Part shown: in pieces, positions 49,001 to 59,108 of the stretch
Layout of the letters: the number at the start of each line of letters is the position of its first letter
How positions within the stretch are numbered: position 1 is the first letter of the stretch
Source: Serinus canaria
Lineage: Eukaryota > Chordata > Aves > Passeriformes > Fringillidae
Direction of reading: 5' to 3'
DNA length: 64,000 nucleotides
NCBI RefSeq assembly: GCF_022539315.1
Contig: NC_066313.1
Span: 21,985,059-22,049,058, forward strand
Made by a program: the position numbers and the translations under genes
The notes under the pieces: model-generated
What the model saw: the letters and a program-made list of their open reading frames with translations, nothing else
Databases searched by the model: none
What the model was told of the DNA's origin: nothing

Positions 49001-52000
49001 TCAAAGTTAGGCACAAGAGTCATCCTTCAGGAGTGGTGCATATTATGGATAATATCAAGGAAATTTTCTTGCAATGTGGATTTTGGCAGACAGACCAGAT
49101 AACCTCAGAAAGAGGAGGCAAAAGGAGGTCAATGCCAACCAGCTCCAATTTCGCAACACAAACTGAAACTCCCAAATTTTCAATAACTGGCCAAAATTTG
49201 ATTTTAGATATAATCTACAGTAAATCCAGAATATTGACACTTGTGCAAAAATCCAGGATTATTTATTATTTATGACTGTTTAATGGAAGAGAATTTGTTT
49301 CACCGAACCAATCTAGTTCCTAGTCTTCTTCTTTAATCGATGGATGTAAGCCAAGAATTAGATACTTGATGGGTTAAATGCTGAAAAAAATCTTAACAAA
49401 GAATGGACACCGGTTTTTCAGATACATTATTCTATCTTTATAAGTGACAACAAGACAAGCACCATCTTTACATATGTCAGAGACTGAATTCTAACCCATT
49501 GATTTTTTTTTTTTTTTTTTGCCCTTTACCTCTTGGTACAACTCAGATAGATCTTTGCTCTTGGAATGTTTTGCCCATGCTTTTGATTGCAATGTACAAA
49601 AAGGTTCATTTTCCTAGGTCAACTTCAGATTTCATAGCAGAACCTATTGACTTACAATCTCATGAAGAGTTCCCACCATTCAAATCCTCTCTTTAAAGGA
49701 TTCTTGCTGGTCTGCAGCACTGAAGGTGCTCCCTGATCACTATGACCAGCTACAAAACCAAAAGTATTCTGATGGCATTGCTTTCAAGATGACAACACCA
49801 TAAAAGCACCCAACCACTTTGAAAAATGAAAGCCCCTTCAAAAAAAGAACTGACCCTCACACCTTGATAAATGAGACTACACAAATACACCAACCCATGC
49901 TGTCTTCAAAAGTTCACAGCATGCCTTGTACCAGGGGACTGAGTCAAAGCAAAGGTTGCATCATGATAACTACTCAGCAGTTAGAGCTGTATTATAGTCT
50001 GGAAATTCATCTCTTGGAAAATAACACTGGAAGCATTAAAAAAATACATTTCATATACCTAGGGCTTGTTATAATCACCCAAACTCTATATAAATACCCA
50101 CTAATGACAGTTAGCTAAAATGAAATATTCAATGTTTAAACCTTAAAGCACAGCAAAACAACGCTGCATTTAAATCACATTAAAGGAAATGTATACAAAG
50201 CCTTTGATCAATTTTTCTCCATGTAAAAATAACAAGGAAGAGAACAGATAAGTTAAATAAAAATTCAAATAAAATTCTTTCCAAATTTAAGACATGTGCA
50301 AGAATACCAAAGGGCATCAGGGTGCTCCTTCTAAACAAGGCAGAATCCAACAACACAGTTTTTAATCAAAGCCACAAAATGGTGGGTCCTGTCCCGGCTC
50401 TCTCTTGTCTTTTGGAAGGAGGCATACACAACCCTTGTGTTTTTTAATACTGTCAGGAAGCTGCCTGAGGACAGCCTAAGTTTCAGCATAACTTGCAGAG
50501 ACTCCATCTCGTGTGCCAAGTTCCAGCCTGGAGTGAATTTTTAACAGTAGAGTTATAAACCCGTGAAAATGGGGGCTTACAGCTGAACTGCCGACAAACC
50601 CTTCACTGCGTGGTGCACACGGCGCCAATAATAGACAAAACTGCCCCATTTTATAGCGTGCAAAAAGGCTGGAATTCAGCTGCTATCAGGCATAATAATA
50701 AACTTCTGCTAGGGACTCAGGCTCTCAGCCTCAGATTTACATTCCCTCTGTCACTAAGAGTTTTTAAGTTAAACAGTTTTACATGAAAATGCGGTACACA
50801 ACATTTATATTACTGATGGCATTTGTTCCAAGTGCTCTTGTGCTAAAACGCTGTGCAACTTTCCTCCCGCTCTCCACCTCCTCCTCCCTATCCTGAGACA
50901 CCAGAACTGGGTATTGACCCGCTCACTCTTTCTACTCTTGGGCAGGGCTTCGTAAAAAAAAATGGTAAAATATTCCTCCAGATTGCCTTCTTGCAGCGCT
51001 CATCAAGCCATTCCAAGGAGGGAAAGAAAAAAATAACTCTAAAAGCTACTAGCAAAAAAGCTGTAGGTTCAAAGTTTCCTCCTGCTAAAGAGCTGAGGTC
51101 AGATATGGAAAAACTAGGGGGGAAAAAAATAAAATAAAAGGAGGCTTGCTTCTCACGCAACAGACATGAGGGAAAAAAAACCCCATCTGGTCTAGAGAAT
51201 GTAAAAGATCTTAAAGAGATGTCACCCAAGTTGCCCCCAGTCACCAGAACAGAGATCAGCTATTCAGACAAGTTCTTAAACACAACTCTGCACTCCTTTG
51301 AAGTTTCCTTTTCTCCAGAAAACTATCCTTCACTCTCCCTAAGGAACAGAATTACATCAGTGACCACCAAGTTTAAATTTATCTGCCCAATGTCTATATT
51401 TTACTTTTTAATCCATCTCTCAGGAACAGCTTTTAACGCGTTTGGATTTTTTTTTCTGTCATAAAATATTCTATTTATTTCCCAGCAGCTGGTGTCAAAA
51501 AAGTTGTTGTTTTCTTTAAATATTACTCTTAAATAAATAAAATCTGTTTTCATATCATGTAAAATTAGTTTTGCCTGCTGTGAGTTTGTGGCATTACGAA
51601 GTGATCATTTTTCCCATGAATTATTCAAAATTAGGGTAAAAAAGGAGAATAAAAAGATGATGGACAATAGCATGCCATTCAATTTGTCTAAATGCTGCAG
51701 TCATACTAATACTTCACTATGCGCAGCACAGATTAAACACTTTTTCTTTGTCAAATGTAGCCACTAACCTTAATTTAGTATTTCAGAGAGAGGTACTGAA
51801 AGAGATTAATTTCATTCCTGTGTCCCCCTGTGACTTATCTAGTTGGGCAAATAACAGACATGTCTCTTTTTGCCAGCAAGATATCAATATTTTGGACAAC
51901 AAGTTTTTGCTTGCTTATCATCTGTTCCATGGCTCGAGTAGTCCTTGATGGCCTTTAAGTTTTTGGGTTTTTTATTTTAACCTATTCTTTGTTTAAACCT

Positions 52001-53969
52001 CTGGTTCGACAGTGTCTCTCTATCTTTTACAAAAAACTATTAGAATTGTTAACATTTCCTCTGGAGTCTTCATATTACCTTGTCTTTCAGAACTGCTGTA
52101 ACTGCACAGCTGTAATTATTCTCACTTTGAATTCTGACTGTCATATTTGGAAGGGGATGAAGGGTGGGATTTTAATAAATCATTCAGCTCCCCAAGGTAT
52201 ATAGCATCTCACCAAATCTACTGAGAACTTTTAAGGGAAGGGCTTATGGACTGAATGTATAGATAAACTAAGACATAAAATTCATCAAGAATGAGAAAAT
52301 GATAATAAATTTGTGGGTAAGAAAACTCAGTTCAAAAATGAGTTAAAATGCTATTTCCATTGCTTTATCACTAAGATCTTTCTTGTAAAGGCTTGAAAGC
52401 AGAATGCTTTTATGAAGCTTCAGAATATGGCTACTTAGTAGAATAAGTTTATTCTAAAAGAGTAGGTTTGAGACTCCGGAATTTTATCAATCACATTCCA
52501 TTTCAACTTGTACAATCTATACATTATGGCAATTAAATATTTCTATTACAATAATGCCCAGAGTCAGATCAGAAACAACAATCCCTTTTACCATACAGAA
52601 ACAGGGATTCCCTAACAAACATTTTAAGCACAGTGTTCTCCAGAAACACCAGCCATTCTTCACCATCCTTTGAGCAAGAAGAAGTTTCAATGTTCAGAAA
52701 GAAAGTGAGGATTTTTTTGAGGGAGAAAGAGACTGGGTGGGGTTTGTTTTTCAATATTCAGGGTGAATCTCCCTCAGAATACAATGTAAATGGATTTAAA
52801 TTAAAATCCTGGACCTGGAGATTGGAATCCTGGACTGTTTTCTCTGACCAGTATAATAAAAAGTGGAGCATTTCATGCAGCAATGGTATGTTGATCACAA
52901 AGTCCTTCCACAATAAAGCACAAACACGCCTGTTGTCAATTAAAAGCAAGATTATGACGAAGTGTCCCAAATTCCATTATCCCATAGCTACAAGCCACTA
53001 CTCTTTTTTCCAATTTAATTTTTTTAAGTAGGTCATTCTGGTACACTCAAATTCCTTTTCTTTTTTTTCTGCCATCCATGCCAGCCCAATTTTGGCAAGT
53101 CCTCACACCCTCAAGAAAAAAATAAAATCCACATATTTATTTCATACAGATTCAAATATTGTTACACACAACTCTCACAAATCTTGCAATTTTGTATACA
53201 CTAGACAGTCAAATGCAGTAGTCCAGGAATCTTGCTTGCATAGCCTCTCAACATTTTTCCTTTGGAGGCTAATGTAAATAGTAAATCTTTCAGGCTTACT
53301 AGACACAATAGGGTGCTTAAAGCACAAAGCATCTCAAGATCTAATAGGAAAGAAAATCATGTCCCAAGCTAACTGAAAGGAAGACCCATCTGTTTCCAGG
53401 AGTTATCAGCCTCCTGCCTTCACACCAACAAAGCTGCTTCACGGCCATCTCAGCAGTACCTACAACTCTGTGATGTTTGCAGAATTTCCCCACTAGATTC
53501 CCTTTGAGAACTTCAGGAAATGGAAGAAGAGACCAGCTCAGGAAAACCAAGCTTTACTCTGAGCTTCAGTACAAACAAGAAAAAACTGTGGGAGTTGTAT
53601 CTCAATGTCCACAAAGCAGATACATATGGTGGATGCAAGGTAAAAGATTTCGGATCCAATTCAAATTTTTATAAGAAATCCCATAAACATTTTGATGGAC
53701 TAAAATTCCAGTTAGGGACCTTCCCCAGTGTCCACTCTGCCTATGGGGACTGCTGGGACTTACATTCCATCCACAACCATACCGAGAAGTTACAGACTGC
53801 TTCTCAAAATAAAGAAGTGCCCAAGTACATTGCAGTATCCTTAGCACTGACTTTTGTTTTGGTTTTTGCTTTCTTGAGTAATACACACTCATAAGGAACA
53901 CTGTAAGTGAGCAAAATGCACAAATCTACTGACACCAGTAAAATTGCACTGATGTATGCTGATTGAAAT
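46028..53969. other. Long noncoding stretch, no gene recognised
   Basis: About 7.9 kb of AT-rich unique DNA. There is a T19 run at about 49502-49520 and an A12 run near 46171. Open frames of 132 codons (52633-53031) and 124 codons (53520-53894) have no recognisable domain. Nothing else stands out. Confidence 0.5.
49502..49520. repeat. Poly(T) run, about 19 bases
   Basis: An uninterrupted T homopolymer. No recognisable retroposed gene on the minus strand lies next to it. Confidence 0.8.
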
Positions 53970-54917
53970 TATTGATAAAGATCTGAAAGGTAGGAAAGTG
54001 ATTAATGATAGTTTAAACAGTCTTATGGATAATAGGTCTTGTCAAACAAACTTGATTTGATTCTTTGGTAAGGGTATATATTTTATAAACCTAAGAGCTT
54101 ATATACTTACAATTTTATAGGCATTTGACTTAGGACTACTGCAGAACATTCTAGTTCCATCAATAAAAGCGTGTGTTGAGCTGCTAACTAATGGAAGAGC
54201 CTCAGAAAGCTATTACCCTAAGGGGTCTTCGAACACAGGTGGATTGAAGAAGATACAGGTAAAATTAGTAATAACAACCACACTATTCAGCATTTTGATC
54301 AATGACTCATAAGTTATAAAATCACTGCTGATAAAAATTTCCAGGTGATGCAAAGACTGATAAAATATCAGGAGAACAGGATACCAAGAGATGAGGAGAA
54401 TCAGGTTTTTCAAAACCTCTGTTCTTTCAAATAAAACTTTTTAGTAGGGCAAGCCTTCAAGAAAAATGAATGCATGATGTATTACAGGATGGGATATGAG
54501 TGCAGGTGGGGTGTACTGCACCCTGAAAAACAGAGATTCTAAGAAGGTTTACAACAAACAAACAACTGAACACAAATAAGAAGTGCAATGTGGCAAAGAT
54601 GGCCAAATCAATCCCTGGAGGCATAAACAGGAGGTAGTGGGTAGGCTTTAAAAGGCATTTTTACTTTTTTCTATTGCATTGTTTTCTAAAGGGATCTTGA
54701 GTTGTGTGAAGAAAGGCGTAACAAGAACCAAAGTCTGGAACGTGAAGCCAAGAATGAAAGAAAGAAAAGTCAAATTGAAGCAGAAAAAAATCTCAAATTT
54801 TAAACAGCAATGGAATTGACCAGTGGAACCTCCTGATCGGTTCAAGATGGAGAGAATCTGTTTGAGCAAAACTGGGTTCAAAACATGAATGACCCTTCTG
54901 ACTTCAAACCATATAAA
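53970..54917 (+). mobile_element. Ancient CR1-type LINE relic, about 950 bp
   Basis: Segments in order match the amniote (turtle/crocodile-type) CR1 ORF2 and 3' end. They are 'aataggtcttgtcaaac' (about 54030), 'gcatttgacttaggacta' (54120), 'cactattcagcattttgatc' with 'aatgactcat' (54280), 'aaatcactgctgataaaaat' with 'gatgcaaagactga' (54320-54360), 'ttacaggatgggata' (54480), 'ccctggaggcataaacagga' (54615), 'gaagaaaggcgtaacaagaa' (54708), 'gaccagtggaacc' (54818), and the 3' 'gacccttctgacttcaaacc' (54890). Many indels and several deleted stretches make it noncoding. It is much older than the other CR1 copies in the window. Confidence 0.75.
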
Positions 54918-55329
54918 AAGAAATTTCTGACATTATGTTCCATGTGACCGTCAGAGTCAAAAAGAACGTTCTTCCTTCTGAGAGACCATAACAAGTAGTC
55001 CTCCCACAAAAGAGGAGCCCAGCACAGAGAAAAGTTTTCACAGCTTTTGAAGATTTCTGAGAAGAATTCTGAATTCTGGAAACAGCCTGGAAAGACACTG
55101 CTCATATCCTCTGAAAAATATGTGTTGCTTTGTTTGTTAGTTGAGTGACTGCTTTGTACCAGAATACAGCTCAGTGGAGGGCCATCACTGAGAGCTCACA
55201 TTCAAGCAACTCCTAGAGCTGGAATCCTCTCTAGGATTTGGAGTCCTCTCTAGGTCTGCCTCTGCATTCAACTTCACCTTGAGAAGAAGCCAAGTAAGGT
55301 CTACTACCTACACGGCACGTTTAAAAAAA
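54918..55329. other. Unique spacer between two CR1 copies
   Basis: No gene recognised. It carries the word 'tcctctctagg' twice (about 55226-55257), a small local duplication. Confidence 0.5.
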
Positions 55330-55481
55330 ATCATAGAATCACAGAAACTAATTGGAAGGGACCTTAAAGACCATGTAATTCCAACTCCCTCCCATGGGCA
55401 GGGACACCTTCCAATAGAGCAGGTTGCTCCAAGCCCCAGCCAGCCAGGCCATGAACACTTCCAGGGATGGGGCATCTGTGA

Positions 55482-55581
55482 TTTTATGAATTTTTTTCAG
55501 CTGTAGCAGTATTCTTAGACCATATGTGAACTTTCAGTAGCATGGATGGTTGAAAATATAGTAGAGAATAAAACACAATGG
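55482..55581. other. About 100-bp insertion inside CR1, containing an inverted duplicate
   Basis: This segment has no counterpart in the CR1 consensus and splits the copy between the 'ggggcatc' and 'ttctctgggc' blocks. Positions 55515-55545 are a perfect 31-bp reverse complement of 55823-55853. Imperfect pairing continues to about 55568, matched with 55798. So the insert was at least partly copied, inverted, from flanking DNA on the 5' side of the element. Confidence 0.85.
55515..55568 (+). repeat. Inverted repeat, left arm
   Basis: Pairs with 55798-55853. The core 55515-55545 is perfectly complementary over 31 bp, and the inner 23 bp match with a few mismatches and one single-base gap. The arms are separated by about 230 bp. 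Confidence 0.93.
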
Positions 55582-55797
55582 TTTCTCTGGGCAGCCTGTT
55601 CCAGTGCCTCACCACCCTCATAGAAGAGTTTTTTCCTTATATCTAATCTAAAACTGCCCTCTTTCAGTTTAAAGCCATAATCCTATGTCCCCATAGGGTT
55701 GTTTTTGTTTTATGACTCCTGGAATTCACAGATCCTGGAATTTGCTTCAAGCTTTACGTTCAAGCATACATGAGATGACTCTGAAACCATTATGCTT

Positions 55798-55853
55798 TAT
55801 CTCCTACTATATTTCCCACCACCCATGCTACTGAAAGTTCACATATGGTCTAA
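55798..55853 (-). repeat. Inverted repeat, right arm (probable donor copy)
   Basis: Reverse complement of 55515-55568. It lies outside the CR1, in ordinary flanking DNA, so it is the likely source, and the copy inside the CR1 is the derived one. Confidence 0.9.
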
Positions 55854-57089
55854 TTCTCAAGTCCTACCTGAAAACTAGAGCTGAAGAAACAAACAACCCC
55901 AAAAACATCCTGCTGGACACAGCATCAGAGCTGGCATCAAATGAACAGCACCACCTGCTGAATCGCTCCCAAGGGTTCCTCCAGTTATTCTTATCGATTC
56001 TCTTGACCAAGAACTGACCTGCAACTCTAAGTAAGTCACACCCCAAGATGGCACAGCTGCAGGCACTCAAAGTGATAAGAGATGTTTGCCACTCCTAACT
56101 CTAGCTTTCAATTTTCCTTCTACCTGCTGTAAATGGTTCAGCTTATAAATGCAATCATTTTTTTGATGTCACTAAAACTATGTTTTAGTTACAGTTACAA
56201 GCAAATGTCACTCATCTACACACTCTACCTACTGCCTGAAAACAATATGATTTAAGGAGTATGTCAGCAGTAAGAAAAGACTCTTCCCACTGGATTAAAA
56301 ATGTGCATTTTAAGAAAGGAAACACTTTTAGAAAGAAGGAGAGGGAGTCTTCTGTTTCTGTAGTTTATTTTTCTGCTTAATGAAACAAGGTTCCCAGCTT
56401 CTACAATAGCAGCTGCAAAGGCACTTCATTAATCTCCTGAATGCACTGCCTCTCCCTGCATACCTGTAGCTGCCCTGCTCGAGACTCCTGAAAATTATCT
56501 GTTGGCATCACTTCAACATTCTTATGAAATAAAAAAAAAAGTTTAAAAAAAAGTATAGAACTACGTCAATTCTACAACTTTCAGAAAGAATACCAACAAG
56601 TTCATTACTTCTCTCATTTTTTGAAGACATCCAGCAGCCCTGAACTCCAGCTTGCTCCCAATTGAGACTAAATCAGAATAGATCTCTGTCTGTAGAGATC
56701 TACTCAAGTAAATGACAAACAGGGGAAGAAGTCATTACTGCAATCTCAACACAGACTGCGTCAAATGCCAGATGCTTGTTCAGGCCAAAGCCTTCAGGGA
56801 TGATTAAAAAAACACACAAGAATTTTCAGAAGTGCTCAAGTATGCTAGGAAAACAAATGGTGTGGGAAGCAAAGACTGCCCATGTCTCCTAACATCATCT
56901 AGATGGCCTGAAAACCCCATGTGATGAGATTTGGCCCAAGGATTTAGACAAACTCAAACTTTTCCACCTTGTTCTGGAGTATTTAACTTGACTCACATAT
57001 TGAAAATGGATGGATATGCTCACATTAATGCCCTCTATTTTTAGAGGAAACAGCATCAGTGAGCCCCAGACCTCACCATCTGGGGTTTC

Positions 57090-57270
57090 TTGGTTTAGAA
57101 ACTAAACATTAATTATGCAAGGGCTTTACAGGGTTCTCAGATCTGTAATGGCAAAGCTATATAGAGGAAATAAAAAGCTGGCGACAGGGCAGTACTCACA
57201 GGTCTGATTACTAATTACATTTGCTTCCTTTAACTTGCACCTGCCATAATTATGATAAAGGGTGGAGTTT
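57090..57270. promoter_or_regulatory. Candidate conserved noncoding element, ATTA-rich
   Basis: Unique, low-repeat DNA with several homeodomain-type core words in a short span: 'cattaattatgc' near 57107, 'gattactaattacat' near 57206 and 'cataattatg' near 57245. Such clusters are typical of developmental enhancers. Conservation cannot be seen from one sequence, so this is only a candidate. Confidence 0.22.
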
Positions 57271-58319
57271 CAAGTGGAGTTGATAGAGAATTTTATGACA
57301 GAATTCCCTCCAGAACACTGGAAGACACCATATGTTTTACAGTGCAATATTTGTTAAAAACACAAAGATCTTTTGTGTCATCCATGTCATGGCTAACTCA
57401 TAGCTCAGTGATTTCCCTCTCAGATGACCAAAATGGTCTATACCGTGCAAAGTTTAGCTGGCTCCAAATATAGAACTCTTTAGCAGAATGGAATGGAAAA
57501 AATCTTTGCTTACAATTCATTTCATATATGGATTTTAAAAAATAAGATCATTATCCCACCAAGTGAAAATTCTGGCTTGTGTTCCACTCAAGGTTTGGAG
57601 AACGAAAGGGAAATTAATATGTATGCTTGCGTCTATTCATGCAGTTATATTTTAACTCTGCAATATGATCTCTTCTTCTTCACAATATCACAATATTTTT
57701 CCTAAATGATCTCCAAGCTCAAGCTTCACTTCTACATAAACCACGACATACTGTTTTCCACATGCATACACTGTACACAGTAATAAGAAAATCAAACAAA
57801 AACCACGGAAGTGGCCAAAATGCAGGTAAGAGTGAAGGCTTATTTGCTGTTGTATTTTTCCCCCATTGGTAGAGCAACTTCCATAATGAAGTCCATTCAC
57901 TAAAAAATTGCTTTTCATTTTAGCATCCATTTTAGCAATAAAATACTGGAAAAGTGCTTGATAATTCTTAATAATGCAATAAAACAATAAACACCATTCT
58001 GGCACCAGGAGAACAAGCTACTTAAGCCCATTGCTTCATTTTTTAATTCACAGGAAACTCGCCTCTTCCACTACCTACCTCACCCCTCCAAGCAAAAAAA
58101 TAAAGGTAGAGAAAACAAGACCTTAGAGAAGTGGCAGCTGAGCAGAGGACTAAAATGCCCCATGCATCAGGCAAAAGTCTGTAATATTATCTAGAATGAC
58201 AGCCCAGCCATTGTTAGTGCTGCCAAAGCACTGCATGCTTGCTGTATCACCCCAGGTCCCTGGAGAATAATGAAGCAGCAGATTAGACAGAGACGGATGT
58301 CTCTGCACTGCTTCCACCT

Positions 58320-58420
58320 CTGCCGACCACGGCGCTGCTCCGCGCTCCAGAGCACAGGCGGGCAGGTAAACCCACGGAAGGGGCACTCCGCGCTGGCGGG
58401 GCTGGGGAACGGGAGCTGCT
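58320..58420. other. Small GC-rich patch with CpGs and a splice-donor-like word
   Basis: About ten CpGs in 100 bp in an otherwise AT-rich area, with a good donor-like sequence 'gggcag|gtaaac' at about 58361-58372 on the plus strand. It might be an exon edge of a noncoding transcript or alternative first exon, but no coding evidence accompanies it. Confidence 0.25.
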
Positions 58421-58907
58421 GCCAACAACCAGGGCCTGTTAATTATTAAACAGTTGGTATTGCTACAGGCCTGGCACTGCAATAGAGCAATCTCTGTTTC
58501 AGCAAGAGTAAGCCTGATTACAAGAGCGCAGGAGCCAAATCATGTTTACCATCATCGGCGAGAAACTCAGTGCCCCCAACAGGCACTTTTTGCAGTGTCT
58601 GTCTGTCCGTCCTCTGGCTGCCTCCCTGGGGCACAGTAAGGAAGAGATGGCAGTCCCCAAGTGGGACAGGCAAATAAAATTTTGGAGAGGATGGTCCTCA
58701 AAACTGTAGGGTACTCCCTGTACTGGCACTGGCCAGTCCATGTCCTCCTCTCTATTTTTATGAGCCCATACATAGCCTCGACTCACCACCTCAAGCACCT
58801 GATGTCACCCATGGCTAAAAAAGAATCTTCCACCTCTGCACAGGGCAGGAGTCAACAATGCTCTTGTGCATTTAGTCTACTTCACCTCCCAGCAAGGACA
58901 GTGTGGC

Positions 58908-59108
58908 ACAGAGAAAGCACTGCAACAGGTTCCCAGGGAAGTTGTGGATTGCCCAGCCCTGTCAGGGTTCAAAGTCAGGTTGGATAAGGCCTTGAGCAGC
59001 CTGGTCTAATGGGAGGTGTCCCTGCCCATGGCAGGTGAGGGACTGGGACTAGACGATCTTTAAGGTCCATTCGAGCCCCTTACCATTCTGTGATTCCATG
59101 ACTTCATC
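58908..59108 (+). mobile_element. CR1 LINE 3' end, 5'-truncated, plus strand
   Basis: Follows the avian CR1 3' end in sense orientation. It has 'gcaacaggttcccagggaag', 'ttgtggattgcccagccc', 'gtcaggttggataaggcctt', 'gagcagcctggtctaatggg', 'aggtgtccctgcccatggca', 'actagacgatctttaaggtc', and the tail 'attctgtgattccatga' made of decayed 8-bp end repeats. About 200 bp, moderately diverged. Confidence 0.93.

Larger units (their letters stand above)
55331..55696 (-). mobile_element. CR1 LINE 3' end, minus strand, interrupted by an insertion
   Basis: The plus strand reads as the reverse complement of an avian CR1. It shows 'tcatagaatcacaga' (3' tail), 'attggaagggaccttaaaga', 'cccatgggcagggacacctt', 'agagcaggttgctccaagcc' and 'gaacacttccagggatgggg' up to about 55481. 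It resumes at about 55582 with 'tttctctgggcagcctgttc', 'cagtgcctcaccaccctcat' and 'ctttcagtttaaagcc'. The two parts are adjacent in the family consensus. About 100 bp of foreign sequence therefore sit inside the element. The left part is quite close to consensus, so the element is relatively young. Confidence 0.93.
55697..58907. other. Noncoding stretch with ATTA-rich block and a small CpG cluster
   Basis: No gene recognised outside the inverted-repeat arm. Positions 57090-57270 are a unique block rich in ATTA/TAAT words. Positions 58320-58420 form a small GC-rich, CpG-containing patch. The remainder is AT-rich DNA with A-runs at 56529-56550. Confidence 0.5.

Noticed and set aside
49502..49520. 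Poly(T) run as the reverse-strand tail of a retroposed gene
   Set aside because: The adjacent sequence has no recognisable gene or SINE content.
52633..53894. Open frames of 132 and 124 codons
   Set aside because: Sequences match no family that I recognise and show no conserved motif; left as chance frames.
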